Of a DNA stretch of 64,000 bases, positions 50,515 to 58,632 are shown in pieces. Position numbers and translations under genes: made by a program. The notes below the pieces were generated by a model. The model made no database searches and had not been told where the DNA came from. It was given only the letters and a program-made list of their open reading frames with translations. Numbering within the stretch: position 1 is the first letter of the stretch; each line of letters opens with the position of its first letter. The stretch is from assembly GCA_039805905.1 (NCBI GenBank), contig JBDIVM010000003.1, positions 248,001 to 312,000 of the forward strand. The letters are read 5' to 3'. The DNA is from Thermohalobaculum sp039805905 (lineage in GTDB: Bacteria; Pseudomonadota; Alphaproteobacteria; Rhodobacterales; Rhodobacteraceae).

Positions 50515-51831
50515 ATGTCCGACCTGACCCCGCGCGAGATCGTGTCCGAGCTCGACCGCTTCATCATCGGCCAGCGCGAGGCCAAGCGCGCGGTCGCCGT
50601 GGCGCTCAGGAACCGCTGGCGCCGCCGCCGGCTCGACCCCGCGATGCGTGACGAGGTCTATCCGAAGAATATCCTGATGATCGGCCCGACCGGGGTCGGC
50701 AAGACCGAGATCTCGCGCCGCCTCGCCCGCCTCGCCGACGCGCCCTTCGTCAAGGTCGAGGCGACGAAGTTCACCGAGGTCGGCTATGTCGGCCGCGACG
50801 TCGAGACCATCGTGCGCGACCTCGTCGAGACCGCCATCGTCATGGTCCGCGACAGGAAGCGCGCCGAGATGCAGGCGGCCGCCGAGAAGGGCGCCGAGGA
50901 GCGGGTGGTCACGGCGCTGGTCGGCGAGGCCGCCTCCGAGACCACGCGCGCCGCCTTCCGCAGGAAGCTCCGCGACGGCGCGCTCGACGACACCGAGATC
51001 GAGGTCGAGGTCGCCGACACGGCGTCGCCCTTCCCGATGATGGAGCTCCCCGGTGCGGGCGGGGGCGGCATGGGCGTGGTCAACTTGGGCGACATCTTCG
51101 GGCGGGCCTTCGGCGGGCGCACGAAGAAGCGCCGAATGACCGTGCGCGAGAGCCACGCGGTGCTGGTCGCCGAGGAGGCCGACAAGCTGATCGACCAGGA
51201 GGCGATCACCCGCGAGGCGGTGCAGGCGGCCGAGCAGGACGGCATCGTTTTCCTCGACGAGATCGACAAGGTGGCGGCGCGGGCGGGCCCCGAAGGCCGC
51301 GGCGGCGCCGATGTCAGCCGCGAGGGGGTGCAGCGCGACCTCCTGCCGCTGATCGAGGGCACCACGGTCGCGACCAAGCACGGGCCGGTCAGGACCGACC
51401 ATGTGCTGTTCATCGCCTCCGGCGCCTTCCACATCGCCAAGCCGAGCGATCTCCTGCCCGAGCTGCAGGGGCGGCTGCCGATCCGGGTCGAGCTCCGCGC
51501 GCTCACCGAGGCCGACTTCGCGCGCATCCTCACCGAGACCGACAACGCGCTGACCCGGCAATACACCGCGCTCCTGGCGACCGAGGGGGTCGAGGTCGGC
51601 TTCGACCCGACCGGCGTCGCCGCCATCGCCCGCATCGCGGCGGAAGTGAACGCCCAGGTCGAGAACATCGGCGCCCGGCGCCTCTACACGGTGATGGAGC
51701 GGGTGTTCGAGGAGCTGTCCTTCACCGCCCCCGACCGGGGCGGCGAGAAGGTGACGGTCGACGCCGCCATGGTCGAGGCGTCGCTGGGGGATCTGGCACG
51801 GGCGACGGATGTGAGGCGGTATGTGTTGTGA
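50515..51831 (+). CDS. hslU: ATP-dependent protease ATPase subunit HslU
   Basis: AAA+ unfoldase of HslUV, 438 residues. Walker A GPTGVGKTE is at 57-65, Walker B in GIVFLDEIDKVA, and sensor segments follow. The I domain lies between residues about 110 and 225. The C-terminal tail DVRRYVL is the conserved plug that activates HslV. The start fits the family (MSDLTPREIVSELDRFIIGQ). Its separation from hslV by a membrane gene and a large hairpin suggests unequal expression. Confidence 0.97.
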   Translation: MSDLTPREIVSELDRFIIGQREAKRAVAVALRNRWRRRRLDPAMRDEVYPKNILMIGPTGVGKTEISRRLARLADAPFVKVEATKFTEVGYVGRDVETIVRDLVETAIVMVRDRKRAEMQAAAEKGAEERVVTALVGEAASETTRAAFRRKLRDGALDDTEIEVEVADTASPFPMMELPGAGGGGMGVVNLGDIFGRAFGGRTKKRRMTVRESHAVLVAEEADKLIDQEAITREAVQAAEQDGIVFLDEIDKVAARAGPEGRGGADVSREGVQRDLLPLIEGTTVATKHGPVRTDHVLFIASGAFHIAKPSDLLPELQGRLPIRVELRALTEADFARILTETDNALTRQYTALLATEGVEVGFDPTGVAAIARIAAEVNAQVENIGARRLYTVMERVFEELSFTAPDRGGEKVTVDAAMVEASLGDLARATDVRRYVL

Positions 51832-51885
51832 GGGGAGCTGGGGTGGCGTAGGATCTCACTCCACCGTCCGCGCGGAAGGTGCACC

Positions 51886-52731
51886 ATGAGGGCATGGTTT
51901 CAGATGGTTGGTCTCAGCCTGCTGGTGGGTTGCGGCACAACCTATCAGCTTCCTGAATTGACGGAAGAACGGATCGCGAGCGCGGAAGCTGTTATCAGTC
52001 GGGAAGAAACCGCCACCGCTGGCATGCCCCAAATCGACGCCGACGAAGCCGCCAGCAATTTCTTCGAGGTCATCTACCGCGTCGAGCCAGTCGCGGAGAA
52101 GTTTTGCAGGGAGCAAAAGGCTGAGGAACCGAGCTTCAATTGCGATGTGCAGGTTGTAGTGGATGATCGTATTGATGTTGAACCTAACGCCTTTCAGTAC
52201 TTTGATGATGCTGGGGAGCCGACGATCATGTTCAACGTCCCCTTCATCGCCAAGGCCCGAAACCAGGATGAGCTGGCATTCGTATTTGGCCATGAAATGG
52301 GCCATCTGATTGGGGATCACATCGAGAAGCGCGAACAGCAGCAGATGGCAGGTGCCGTGATTGCCGGTCTCTTTATCGGGCTCTCGCAGGCGGCCGCCAA
52401 CTACGGAAACCCGTACCGCAGCACCACCTATGATCAGGCCAACATGCGGAATGCGATGGTTGCTGGCGGAGAAATCGGATCGCACGCCTACAGTCAAACG
52501 TACGAACTCGAAGCCGATCTCGTCGGCTCCTATATCGCTGAGCGCGCCGGGTACGATCCGGAGCTAGGTGCGCGCATCTTCGCCCGGAGAGAGGACGCGG
52601 AGAACGTCGACGGGTCGCTGTCGTTCTGGGGGACACACCCGAAGAGCGCGGAACGGATCGCCACGGTGGCTGCCGCGGTCGATCGGATTGCGGAGCAACG
52701 CCGCAGCGGGCTGATTCCATCGCCAAACTGA
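51886..52731 (+). CDS. M48 family zinc metalloprotease, lipoprotein
   Basis: A 281-residue exported protease. The lipobox LVGC ends at Cys16; zinc ligands are His136 and His140 in HEMGH and Glu207 in ELEAD, the full M48 set. It resembles the stand-alone LoiP/BepA-type peptidase domain without TPR repeats, which acts on misfolded outer-membrane or periplasmic proteins. Base use is clearly less GC-rich than in all neighbours (for example GATGATGCTGGGG near 52205), and REPIN-like repeats follow directly, so recent acquisition is likely. It lies 54 bp after hslU. Confidence 0.92.
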   Translation: MRAWFQMVGLSLLVGCGTTYQLPELTEERIASAEAVISREETATAGMPQIDADEAASNFFEVIYRVEPVAEKFCREQKAEEPSFNCDVQVVVDDRIDVEPNAFQYFDDAGEPTIMFNVPFIAKARNQDELAFVFGHEMGHLIGDHIEKREQQQMAGAVIAGLFIGLSQAAANYGNPYRSTTYDQANMRNAMVAGGEIGSHAYSQTYELEADLVGSYIAERAGYDPELGARIFARREDAENVDGSLSFWGTHPKSAERIATVAAAVDRIAEQRRSGLIPSPN

Positions 52732-52773
52732 ACTAGACGACACAGGTTCGGTCCGCTCTGTGTGAACCCGTAG

Positions 52774-52837
52774 GGTGGGTTCTGCGAACCCACCGATTGC
52801 GCGGTGGATCCTCCCTCGGTGGGTTCGGAGAACCCAC
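52774..52837. repeat. Pair of REP-like hairpins (GTGGGTTC type)
   Basis: GGTGGGTTC-TGC-GAACCCACC (52774-52794) and GTGGGTTC-GGA-GAACCCAC (52819-52837) are near-perfect palindromes, 24 bp apart. CCACCG and CGGTGG between them (52790-52807) can form an alternative hairpin. The second is also flanked by CCCTCGG/CCGAGGG (52813-52848). Confidence 0.85.
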
Positions 52838-52896
52838 GCTTCCGAGGGGGCAAGCGCCTCCGTCTCGCCGGGCTCATCCGCCCGGCAGCGAGCCGT

Positions 52897-52956
52897 AGGG
52901 TGCGCATTCATGCGCACCGTGTGGTGGCGGAAATGGTGCGCATGAATGCGCACCCT
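52897..52956. repeat. REPIN-like inverted pair of palindromes
   Basis: The 22-mers at 52897-52918 (AGGGTGCGCATTCATG then CGCACC) and 52935-52956 are exact reverse complements, and each is itself a palindrome built on GGTGCGCAT/ATGCGCACC. The two are separated by 16 bp, the layout of a REPIN. Confidence 0.88.
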
Positions 52957-53158
52957 GCGCCCGGCCCATCCCGCACCCCTGCTCACATCCCTCTCACACC
53001 CCCCCGTTTTTGAGAAATCCTGTGATCCCAAGACCTTGACCACCTTCTCAACCTTGAGAGGGCTTGCGCACGGCCCGGCGGGCGCGGCCGGAGCGGCGTC
53101 CGAGCCCCTCCCGCATCTCTCCCTTGCCGGGGCGGCGGGATGGCGGTAACACTCCGGC

Positions 53159-53194
53159 CCATGTCCTCTCCCATGTCCTCTCCCATGTCCTCTC
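53159..53194. repeat. Three-copy 12-bp tandem repeat
   Basis: CCATGTCCTCTC occurs three times without gap (53159-53170, 53171-53182, 53183-53194). Each copy contains an ATG in the same frame. Confidence 0.93.
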
Positions 53195-53277
53195 CGGTGG
53201 TCCTCGATCTGGCCGACCGCGCCCGCCTGCCCTGGCGGTTCCACGGCCGCGCGGCCACCGCGCTGCTCCGGGGCTGA
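53161..53277 (+). CDS. Possible 38-residue ORF upstream of leuC
   Basis: An open frame from the first ATG of the tandem repeat begins MSSPMSSPMSSPVVLDLADR and ends in LLRG. The first 12 residues are the repeat; the remainder has a protein-like mix (DLADRARLPWRFHG). No ribosome site is evident and no run of Leu codons suggests an attenuator. It stops 47 bp before leuC. It may be a small conserved protein or chance. Confidence 0.25.
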   Translation: MSSPMSSPMSSPVVLDLADRARLPWRFHGRAATALLRG

Positions 53278-53324
53278 GGCCCGCGCCCGCCTGCCCGCCC
53301 GAGACTCGCCAAGGAGACAGATCG

Positions 53325-54743
53325 ATGACCGCCGCCGCCTCGCCATCCACCCTCTACGACAAGATCTGGGACGCCCATGTGGTCGACCGGTCCGAGGACG
53401 GCACCTGCCTCCTCTACATCGACCGCCACCTCGTCCACGAGGTCACGAGCCCCCAGGCCTTCGAGGGCCTGCGCATGGCCGGCCGCCGCGTCCGCCACCC
53501 CGGGGCGACGCTCGCCGTCCCCGACCACAACGTCGCCACCACGCTCGACCGCAACGAGGGCATCAAGGACGAGGAGAGCCGCATCCAGGTCGAGACGCTG
53601 AGGCAGAATGCCCGCGACTTCGGCATCGAGCTCTTCGACGTCGACGACGTCCGCCAGGGCATCGTCCACATCATCGGCCCGGAGCAGGGGCTGACCCAGC
53701 CCGGCATGACCATCGTCTGCGGCGACAGCCACACCGCCACCCACGGCGCCTTCGGCGCGCTCGCCCACGGCATCGGCACCTCCGAGGTCGAGCACGTGCT
53801 GGCGACCCAGACGCTGATCCAGAAGAAGTCGAAGAACATGAAGGTCGAGATCACCGGCACCCTCGCGCCCGGCGTCTCGGCCAAGGACATCACGCTCTCG
53901 GTCATCGGCACCACCGGCACCGCCGGCGGCACCGGCCATGTCATCGAGTATTGCGGCGAGGCGATCCGCGCGCTCTCGATGGAGGGCCGCATGACCGTCT
54001 GCAACATGGCGATCGAGGGCGGCGCGCGCGCCGGCCTGGTGGCGCCCGACGAGAAGACCTTCGCCTATCTCAGGGGCCGCCCCAAGGCGCCGAAGGGGGC
54101 GCAGTGGGAGATGGCGCTCGCCTGGTGGAAGACGCTGACAACGGACGCAGGCGCGCATTTCGACAAGGTCGTGACGCTCCGCGGCGAGGACATCGCCCCG
54201 GTCGTCACCTGGGGAACCAGCCCCGAGGATGTGTTGCCGATCACCGCGACGGTCCCCGACCCGACGGACTTCGCCGATCCCGGCAAGCAGGCGGCGGCAC
54301 GGCGCTCGCTCGACTACATGGGGCTGAAGCCCGGCACGCCGCTCTCCGAGATCGCCATCGATACCGTCTTCATCGGTTCCTGCACCAACGGCCGCATCGA
54401 GGATCTGCGCGAGGTGGCGCGGATCGTCGAGGGCCGCAAGGTCAAGGCGGGGCTGCGGGCCATGATCGTGCCCGGCTCGGGCCTGGTCCGCGCCCAGGCC
54501 GAGGAGGAGGGCATCGCCGACATCCTGAAGGCCGCGGGCTTCGACTGGCGGCTCGCCGGGTGCTCGATGTGCCTCGGCATGAACCCCGACCAGCTGAAGC
54601 CCGGCGAGCGCTGCGCCTCGACCTCGAACCGCAACTTCGAGGGCCGCCAGGGCAAGGGCGGCCGCACCCATCTTGTCAGCCCCGCCATGGCGGCGGCGGC
54701 GGCCCTCACGGGGCGGCTGACGGATGTGCGGGAGCTGCTGTAG
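53325..54743 (+). CDS. leuC: 3-isopropylmalate dehydratase large subunit
   Basis: Leucine synthesis, isomerising 2- to 3-isopropylmalate with LeuD. It has 472 residues. The [4Fe-4S] cysteines are in IGSCTNGRIEDLR and GCSMCLGMNPDQ; ARASTSNRNFEGRQG-type sequence is seen as CASTSNRNFEGRQGKGG. AAGGAG lies 8 nt before the ATG. The leuD gene follows 1.3 kb downstream, separated by an opposing MFS gene. Confidence 0.97.
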   Translation: MTAAASPSTLYDKIWDAHVVDRSEDGTCLLYIDRHLVHEVTSPQAFEGLRMAGRRVRHPGATLAVPDHNVATTLDRNEGIKDEESRIQVETLRQNARDFGIELFDVDDVRQGIVHIIGPEQGLTQPGMTIVCGDSHTATHGAFGALAHGIGTSEVEHVLATQTLIQKKSKNMKVEITGTLAPGVSAKDITLSVIGTTGTAGGTGHVIEYCGEAIRALSMEGRMTVCNMAIEGGARAGLVAPDEKTFAYLRGRPKAPKGAQWEMALAWWKTLTTDAGAHFDKVVTLRGEDIAPVVTWGTSPEDVLPITATVPDPTDFADPGKQAAARRSLDYMGLKPGTPLSEIAIDTVFIGSCTNGRIEDLREVARIVEGRKVKAGLRAMIVPGSGLVRAQAEEEGIADILKAAGFDWRLAGCSMCLGMNPDQLKPGERCASTSNRNFEGRQGKGGRTHLVSPAMAAAAALTGRLTDVRELL

Positions 54744-54755
54744 GGGCGCAGCCTG

Positions 54756-55967
54756 TCAGACCTGCTCCCGCCGCAGCCGCATCGCCACCCAGCCGAAGAG
54801 CGCCGAGGATGCCACGCACCAGAGGGCGAAACCCGCGACCTGGTCCGGGAAGGCGATCCCGCGGTCGATCAGCAAGCCGGTGATCCCCGGCCCGAGCGCG
54901 GTCGCGAACACCATCGACGAGGTCGCCAGCGCCCGGACAGCGCCGAGATGCCGGGTTCCGTAGAGGCCGGGCCAGAGCGCGCCGAGCAGCGTTCCGGAGC
55001 CGCCCTGGGTCAGGCCCATGAGTGCCATCATCGCGTACCAGGCACCGATGCCCTGTCCGGCGCCGATCAGCGTGATGCCGGCAGCCATCGGCAGCAGGTA
55101 GACCGGCAGGAGCCGCACCGGTCCGAACCGGTCGACCAGCCAGCCGCAGGCGAGCGACGAGGCCACGGTCACCGCCGCATAGACCGGATAGCCGAGCGCC
55201 ATCGCCGCCAGGGGCCAGCCCTTCACCGCGCTGACATGGACCTGCTGGAAGAAGGCCGCGGTGCCGATGAAGCCCGGCGCCAGCAGTCCCGGGATCAGCG
55301 CCCAGAACAGCCAGTGCAACAGCACATCGCGGCGTCCCCAGTGGCGCCCGCCGAGCCCGGCCGAGAGATCGACCTCGGCGCTGCCGCGCGGCTGTCGGCC
55401 TTCGTTCATCAGCCACCGGATCAGCGGTGCGAAGAGCACCACGAGCGCCACCGCGGCCAGGCTCCAGGCCAGGCGCCAGCCGAGCGCGGCTGCGAGCACC
55501 ACCGTCACCGCCGGCAGTACCGCCTCGCCGAGGGAGTAACCGAGCCCGGCCACGGCCACGGCCCGGCCGCGATGGGCGCGGAACCAGCGGCCCATGGCGG
55601 TCATGCCGATATGGCCCATCATGCCCTGGCCGCAGAACCGCAGCCCGGCGATCAGCACGACCAGGACAGGCCATGAGGTACTGACCGCCATTCCCGCCGC
55701 GGCGGCGGCATAGAGCCCCAGCACGATCAGCGCCAGACGGCCGAGCGGCATGGTGTCGGCGAGCCCGCCGGTGCGGATCAGGAACGCCGCCGAAATCAGG
55801 GTCGCCGCGGTGTAGACGGCGCCCCAGCCCCCGTCGGTCAGGCCGTGGGCCTGCTTGATCTCGGCGGCGAACAGCGAAATGAAGAAGGTCTGCCCGAAGG
55901 ACGAGCAGAGCGTCAGCACCAGCCCCGCCGCCAGCCAGCGGGCATTCTCGCGGTAGAACCGGGCCAT
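54756..55967 (-). CDS. MFS transporter
   Basis: A 403-residue major facilitator protein with 12 helices. The start MARFYRENARWLAAGLVLTL and the loop-2/3 motif (GGLADTMPLGRLAL) are typical. It resembles the MCT/oxalate-formate antiporter-like group, but motif evidence is too thin to name a substrate. It lies on the opposite strand between leuC (12 bp from its stop) and leuD, splitting the leu genes. Confidence 0.9.
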   Translation of the reverse strand: MARFYRENARWLAAGLVLTLCSSFGQTFFISLFAAEIKQAHGLTDGGWGAVYTAATLISAAFLIRTGGLADTMPLGRLALIVLGLYAAAAAGMAVSTSWPVLVVLIAGLRFCGQGMMGHIGMTAMGRWFRAHRGRAVAVAGLGYSLGEAVLPAVTVVLAAALGWRLAWSLAAVALVVLFAPLIRWLMNEGRQPRGSAEVDLSAGLGGRHWGRRDVLLHWLFWALIPGLLAPGFIGTAAFFQQVHVSAVKGWPLAAMALGYPVYAAVTVASSLACGWLVDRFGPVRLLPVYLLPMAAGITLIGAGQGIGAWYAMMALMGLTQGGSGTLLGALWPGLYGTRHLGAVRALATSSMVFATALGPGITGLLIDRGIAFPDQVAGFALWCVASSALFGWVAMRLRREQV

Positions 55968-56013
55968 GGGCTCCGTCTAGGGCATCGCCACGCCCCGCAC
56001 CAGTGGTCCAGTC

Positions 56014-56042
56014 TTGCACCTTCCCGTCAGCCCGTGCTTTAT
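56014..56042 (+). promoter_or_regulatory. Candidate promoter of leuD
   Basis: TTGCAC (56014-56019) and CTTTAT (56037-56042) are 17 nt apart and 30 bp upstream of the leuD ATG. The -10 box is weak. A separate promoter is needed because the MFS gene opposes leuC read-through. Confidence 0.32.
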
Positions 56043-56072
56043 CGGGCCGACTCTGAGGAGGAGCCGCTCGCC

Positions 56073-56693
56073 ATGGAAAAGTTCACCACACTGACCGCCG
56101 TCGCCGCGCCGCTGCCGATGATCAATGTCGACACCGACATGATCATCCCGAAGCAGTTCCTGAAGACGATCAGGCGCTCGGGCCTCGGCAGGAACCTGTT
56201 CGATGAGATGCGTTACCGCGACGACGGCTCCGAGAATCCGGATTTCGTGCTGAACAAGCCGGCCTACCGGGGTGCGAAGATCATCGTGGCGGGCGACAAT
56301 TTCGGCTGCGGATCCAGCCGCGAGCACGCCCCCTGGGCGCTGCTCGACTTCGGCATCCGCTGCGTGATCGCGCCCAGCTTCGCGGACATCTTCTACAACA
56401 ACTGCTTCAAGAACGGCATCCTGCCGATCGCGCTGCCGCAGGAGGACGTCGACAAGCTGATGGACGACGCCAACCGGGGCGCCAACGCCATCATCACCGT
56501 CGATCTCGAAAACCAGGTGATCACCGGCCCCGACGGCGGCGAGATCCGCTTCGAGATCGACGCGTTCAAGAAACACTGTCTCCTGAACGGGCTCGACGAG
56601 ATCGGGCTCACCATGGCGAAGGAGCGCAGCATCGCCGGCTACGAGGCGAAGCATCGCGCCGCCCAGCCCTGGCTCGCCTCGCCGGGCGCGTGA
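56073..56693 (+). CDS. leuD: 3-isopropylmalate dehydratase small subunit
   Basis: A 206-residue swivel-domain partner of LeuC. The signature GDNFGCGSSREHAPWALLDF is complete, and the N-terminal NVDTDMIIPKQFLKTI is conserved. GAGGAG precedes the ATG. It overlaps the following gene by 4 bp (GTGA). Confidence 0.97.
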   Translation: MEKFTTLTAVAAPLPMINVDTDMIIPKQFLKTIRRSGLGRNLFDEMRYRDDGSENPDFVLNKPAYRGAKIIVAGDNFGCGSSREHAPWALLDFGIRCVIAPSFADIFYNNCFKNGILPIALPQEDVDKLMDDANRGANAIITVDLENQVITGPDGGEIRFEIDAFKKHCLLNGLDEIGLTMAKERSIAGYEAKHRAAQPWLASPGA

Positions 56694-57874
56694 GGTGCGC
56701 GGCGGCGCCGGCCCTCTGCCTCGGTCTGGCGCTGGCCGGGGCGGCGGCTGCCGACGCGCCCTGGGAGGCGAAGGCCGCGGGCGCGGTCAGGGTTGCCGTC
56801 TTCAACGTCGGGCTGGCGCGCAAGGGCGCCGGGCTGCTCGCAGCCGAAGTTGAGGCCGGCAGCGCGCAGATCGATGCCATTGCCGAGATCCTGCTTCGGG
56901 TCCGGCCAGACATCCTTCTGCTGATCAAGTTCGACCGGGACGAGGCCCACCGGGCGCTCGCCGGGTTCGCCTCTCGCCTGCGCCAGGGCAGCGCCGGCCT
57001 TCCGGGGCTCGACTACCCGTTCCTCCATCAGGGACCGGTCAATGCCGGGCTGCCGTCGGGCCTGGACCTCGATGGCGACGGGCGCAGCTTCGGCCCGCGC
57101 GACGCCTTCGGCTACGGCCGCTTTCCCGGCCAGGGGGCGATGGCACTGCTGAGCCGGTTGCCCATCGAGTTCGAGCGCATCCGCAGCTTCCGCGAGGTCC
57201 GCTGGGCGGCGCTGCCGGGTGCGGACCGGCCGGTGAACCCGGGCGGCACGGCCTTCCACCCGGAGCCGGTCTGGCAGGCGCTCCGGCTCAGTTCCGTCAG
57301 CCACTGGGACGTGCCGGTGGTCCTGCCGGGCGGGCGGGCGCTGCACATCCTCGCCGCCCATCCGACGCCCCCGGTCTTCGACGGAGTCGAGGACCTCAAC
57401 GGCCGGCGCAATGCCGACGAAATCCGGCTGCTCGGCGCCATCGCGGCAGGGGCAGACTGGGTGCAGGACGACCAGGGGCGGCACGGCGGGCTCGGCCGAG
57501 GACAGGCCTTCGTCATTGCCGCGGACCTCAACGCCGATCCGTACGACGGCGATGCGCGCCATGACGCGGTGCGGGCGCTGCTGGGCGATCCGCTGCTGCA
57601 GGACCCGGAACCTGCCAGCCCCGGTGGTGCCGCGGCGGCCGATCCGGGCCATGCCGGGCCGGCGGCCCGTGACACGGCCGATCTTCGGGACGGGGCGCCG
57701 GGGAACCTGCGGCTCGACTATGTGCTGCCGGCGGCGGCGCTGGCCGTCACCGGGGCCGGGGTGTTCTGGCCCGCGCCGTCCGACCCGCTCGCCCGGCTGG
57801 TCGCCGGCGGGCGGCAGCCCGCAAGTTCGGATCACCGGCTGGTCTGGGTGGATGTCGTGCTCCCGCCCGACTGA
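56690..57874 (+). CDS. Exported endonuclease/exonuclease/phosphatase-family protein
   Basis: A 394-residue protein with a signal peptide (MRCAAAPALCLGLALAGAAA) and a fold of the EEP superfamily. The metal and catalytic motifs are partly visible: VRVAVFNVGLARKG near the start, IAADLNADPYDGD, and the final SSDHRLVWVDV with the catalytic His. Most relatives in alphaproteobacteria have no known substrate; phosphodiester or phosphomonoester hydrolysis in the periplasm is inferred. The GTG start overlaps the leuD stop. Its last 43 bp overlap the convergent moeB. Confidence 0.88.
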   Translation: MRCAAAPALCLGLALAGAAAADAPWEAKAAGAVRVAVFNVGLARKGAGLLAAEVEAGSAQIDAIAEILLRVRPDILLLIKFDRDEAHRALAGFASRLRQGSAGLPGLDYPFLHQGPVNAGLPSGLDLDGDGRSFGPRDAFGYGRFPGQGAMALLSRLPIEFERIRSFREVRWAALPGADRPVNPGGTAFHPEPVWQALRLSSVSHWDVPVVLPGGRALHILAAHPTPPVFDGVEDLNGRRNADEIRLLGAIAAGADWVQDDQGRHGGLGRGQAFVIAADLNADPYDGDARHDAVRALLGDPLLQDPEPASPGGAAAADPGHAGPAARDTADLRDGAPGNLRLDYVLPAAALAVTGAGVFWPAPSDPLARLVAGGRQPASSDHRLVWVDVVLPPD

Positions 57875-58632
57875 ACCGGGAGCCCGGAGCAGACCGGGCA
57901 ATGCGGCCGCTTCCCGACCCGGATGATCCGAGTCTCGGCCTGCAGCGCGTCATAGAGCAGGAGCCGTCCGTCCAGCGGCTCGCCGGTCAGGGTGATCAGC
58001 TTCACCGCCTCGACCGCCTGCATCGCGCCGACCACCCCTGCCATCGCCCCGAGCACGCCCGCCTCGGCGCAGGCGGGCACGAGGCCGGGCGCGGGGATCT
58101 CGGGGAAGACGCATTCGTAGCAGGGGCCGCCGAGCCAGGGCCGGAACACGCTGATCTGCCCCTCCCAGCGGCCGATGGCGGCGAACACCAGGGGTTTCCG
58201 CAGCCGCGCCGCTACCCGGTTGACCAGATGCCGGGTGGTGAAATTGTCCGACCCGTCGATCACCAGGTCATAGGCTCCGACGATTCCCTCGGCGTTGGCT
58301 TCGCCGAGCCGCACTGCATGGGGCACGAGCGCCACATGCGGGTTCACCCGCCCGACCGCACGGGCCGCGCTCTCGACCTTGGGGTTGCCGATCTCGCCGG
58401 TATCATGCAGCACCTGGCGCTGCAGGTTCGAGAGGGAGACGGCGTCGTCGTCCACCACGCCCAGCGTTCCCACGCCCGCGGCCGCGAGATAGAGGATCGC
58501 CGGCGAGCCCAGCCCGCCCGCGCCCACCACCAGCACGCGGGCCGCCTTCAGCCGCTGCTGCCCCGGCCCGCCGAGCTCGTGCAGCACGATGTGGCGGGCG
58601 TAGCGTTCCAGTTCGTCGGGGGTGAAATTCAT
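57832..58632 (-). CDS. moeB: MoeB/ThiF family adenylyltransferase
   Basis: A 266-residue E1-like enzyme that adenylates the C-terminal Gly of MoaD or ThiS-like sulfur carriers. The ATP-binding VVGAGGLGSPAILYLAAAGV and DDDAVSLSNLQRQVLH are clear, and zinc cysteines lie in CYECVF and CPVCSG. The ATG shares one base with the cysK stop. The 3' end overlaps the convergent EEP gene by 43 bp. HesA or ThiF would be alternative names; the neighbours cysK and an Rrf2 regulator suggest a link with sulfur. Confidence 0.93.
   Translation of the reverse strand: MNFTPDELERYARHIVLHELGGPGQQRLKAARVLVVGAGGLGSPAILYLAAAGVGTLGVVDDDAVSLSNLQRQVLHDTGEIGNPKVESAARAVGRVNPHVALVPHAVRLGEANAEGIVGAYDLVIDGSDNFTTRHLVNRVAARLRKPLVFAAIGRWEGQISVFRPWLGGPCYECVFPEIPAPGLVPACAEAGVLGAMAGVVGAMQAVEAVKLITLTGEPLDGRLLLYDALQAETRIIRVGKRPHCPVCSGLPVQSGGSTTSTQTSR

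Larger units (their letters stand above)
52732..53324. other. 593-bp repeat-rich spacer before leuC
   Basis: It holds two classes of palindromic repeats (52774-52837 and 52897-52956), a 12-bp tandem repeat and a possible 38-codon open frame, all listed separately. Open frames that run through the palindromes on both strands are repeat translations, not genes. The leuC promoter must be in the last 250 bp but is not obvious; AAGGAG at 53311-53316 is the leuC ribosome site. Confidence 0.7.

Noticed and set aside
53161..53277. Leucine attenuator leader peptide for leuC
   Set aside because: The small frame has only scattered Leu codons, with at most two adjacent, and no terminator/antiterminator pair follows.
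52564..53346. Minus-strand frame with repeated RIHAHHF and WVLRTH words
   Set aside because: The repeated words are translations of REPIN-like palindromes. The frame runs over M48 and leuC ends and has no start signal.
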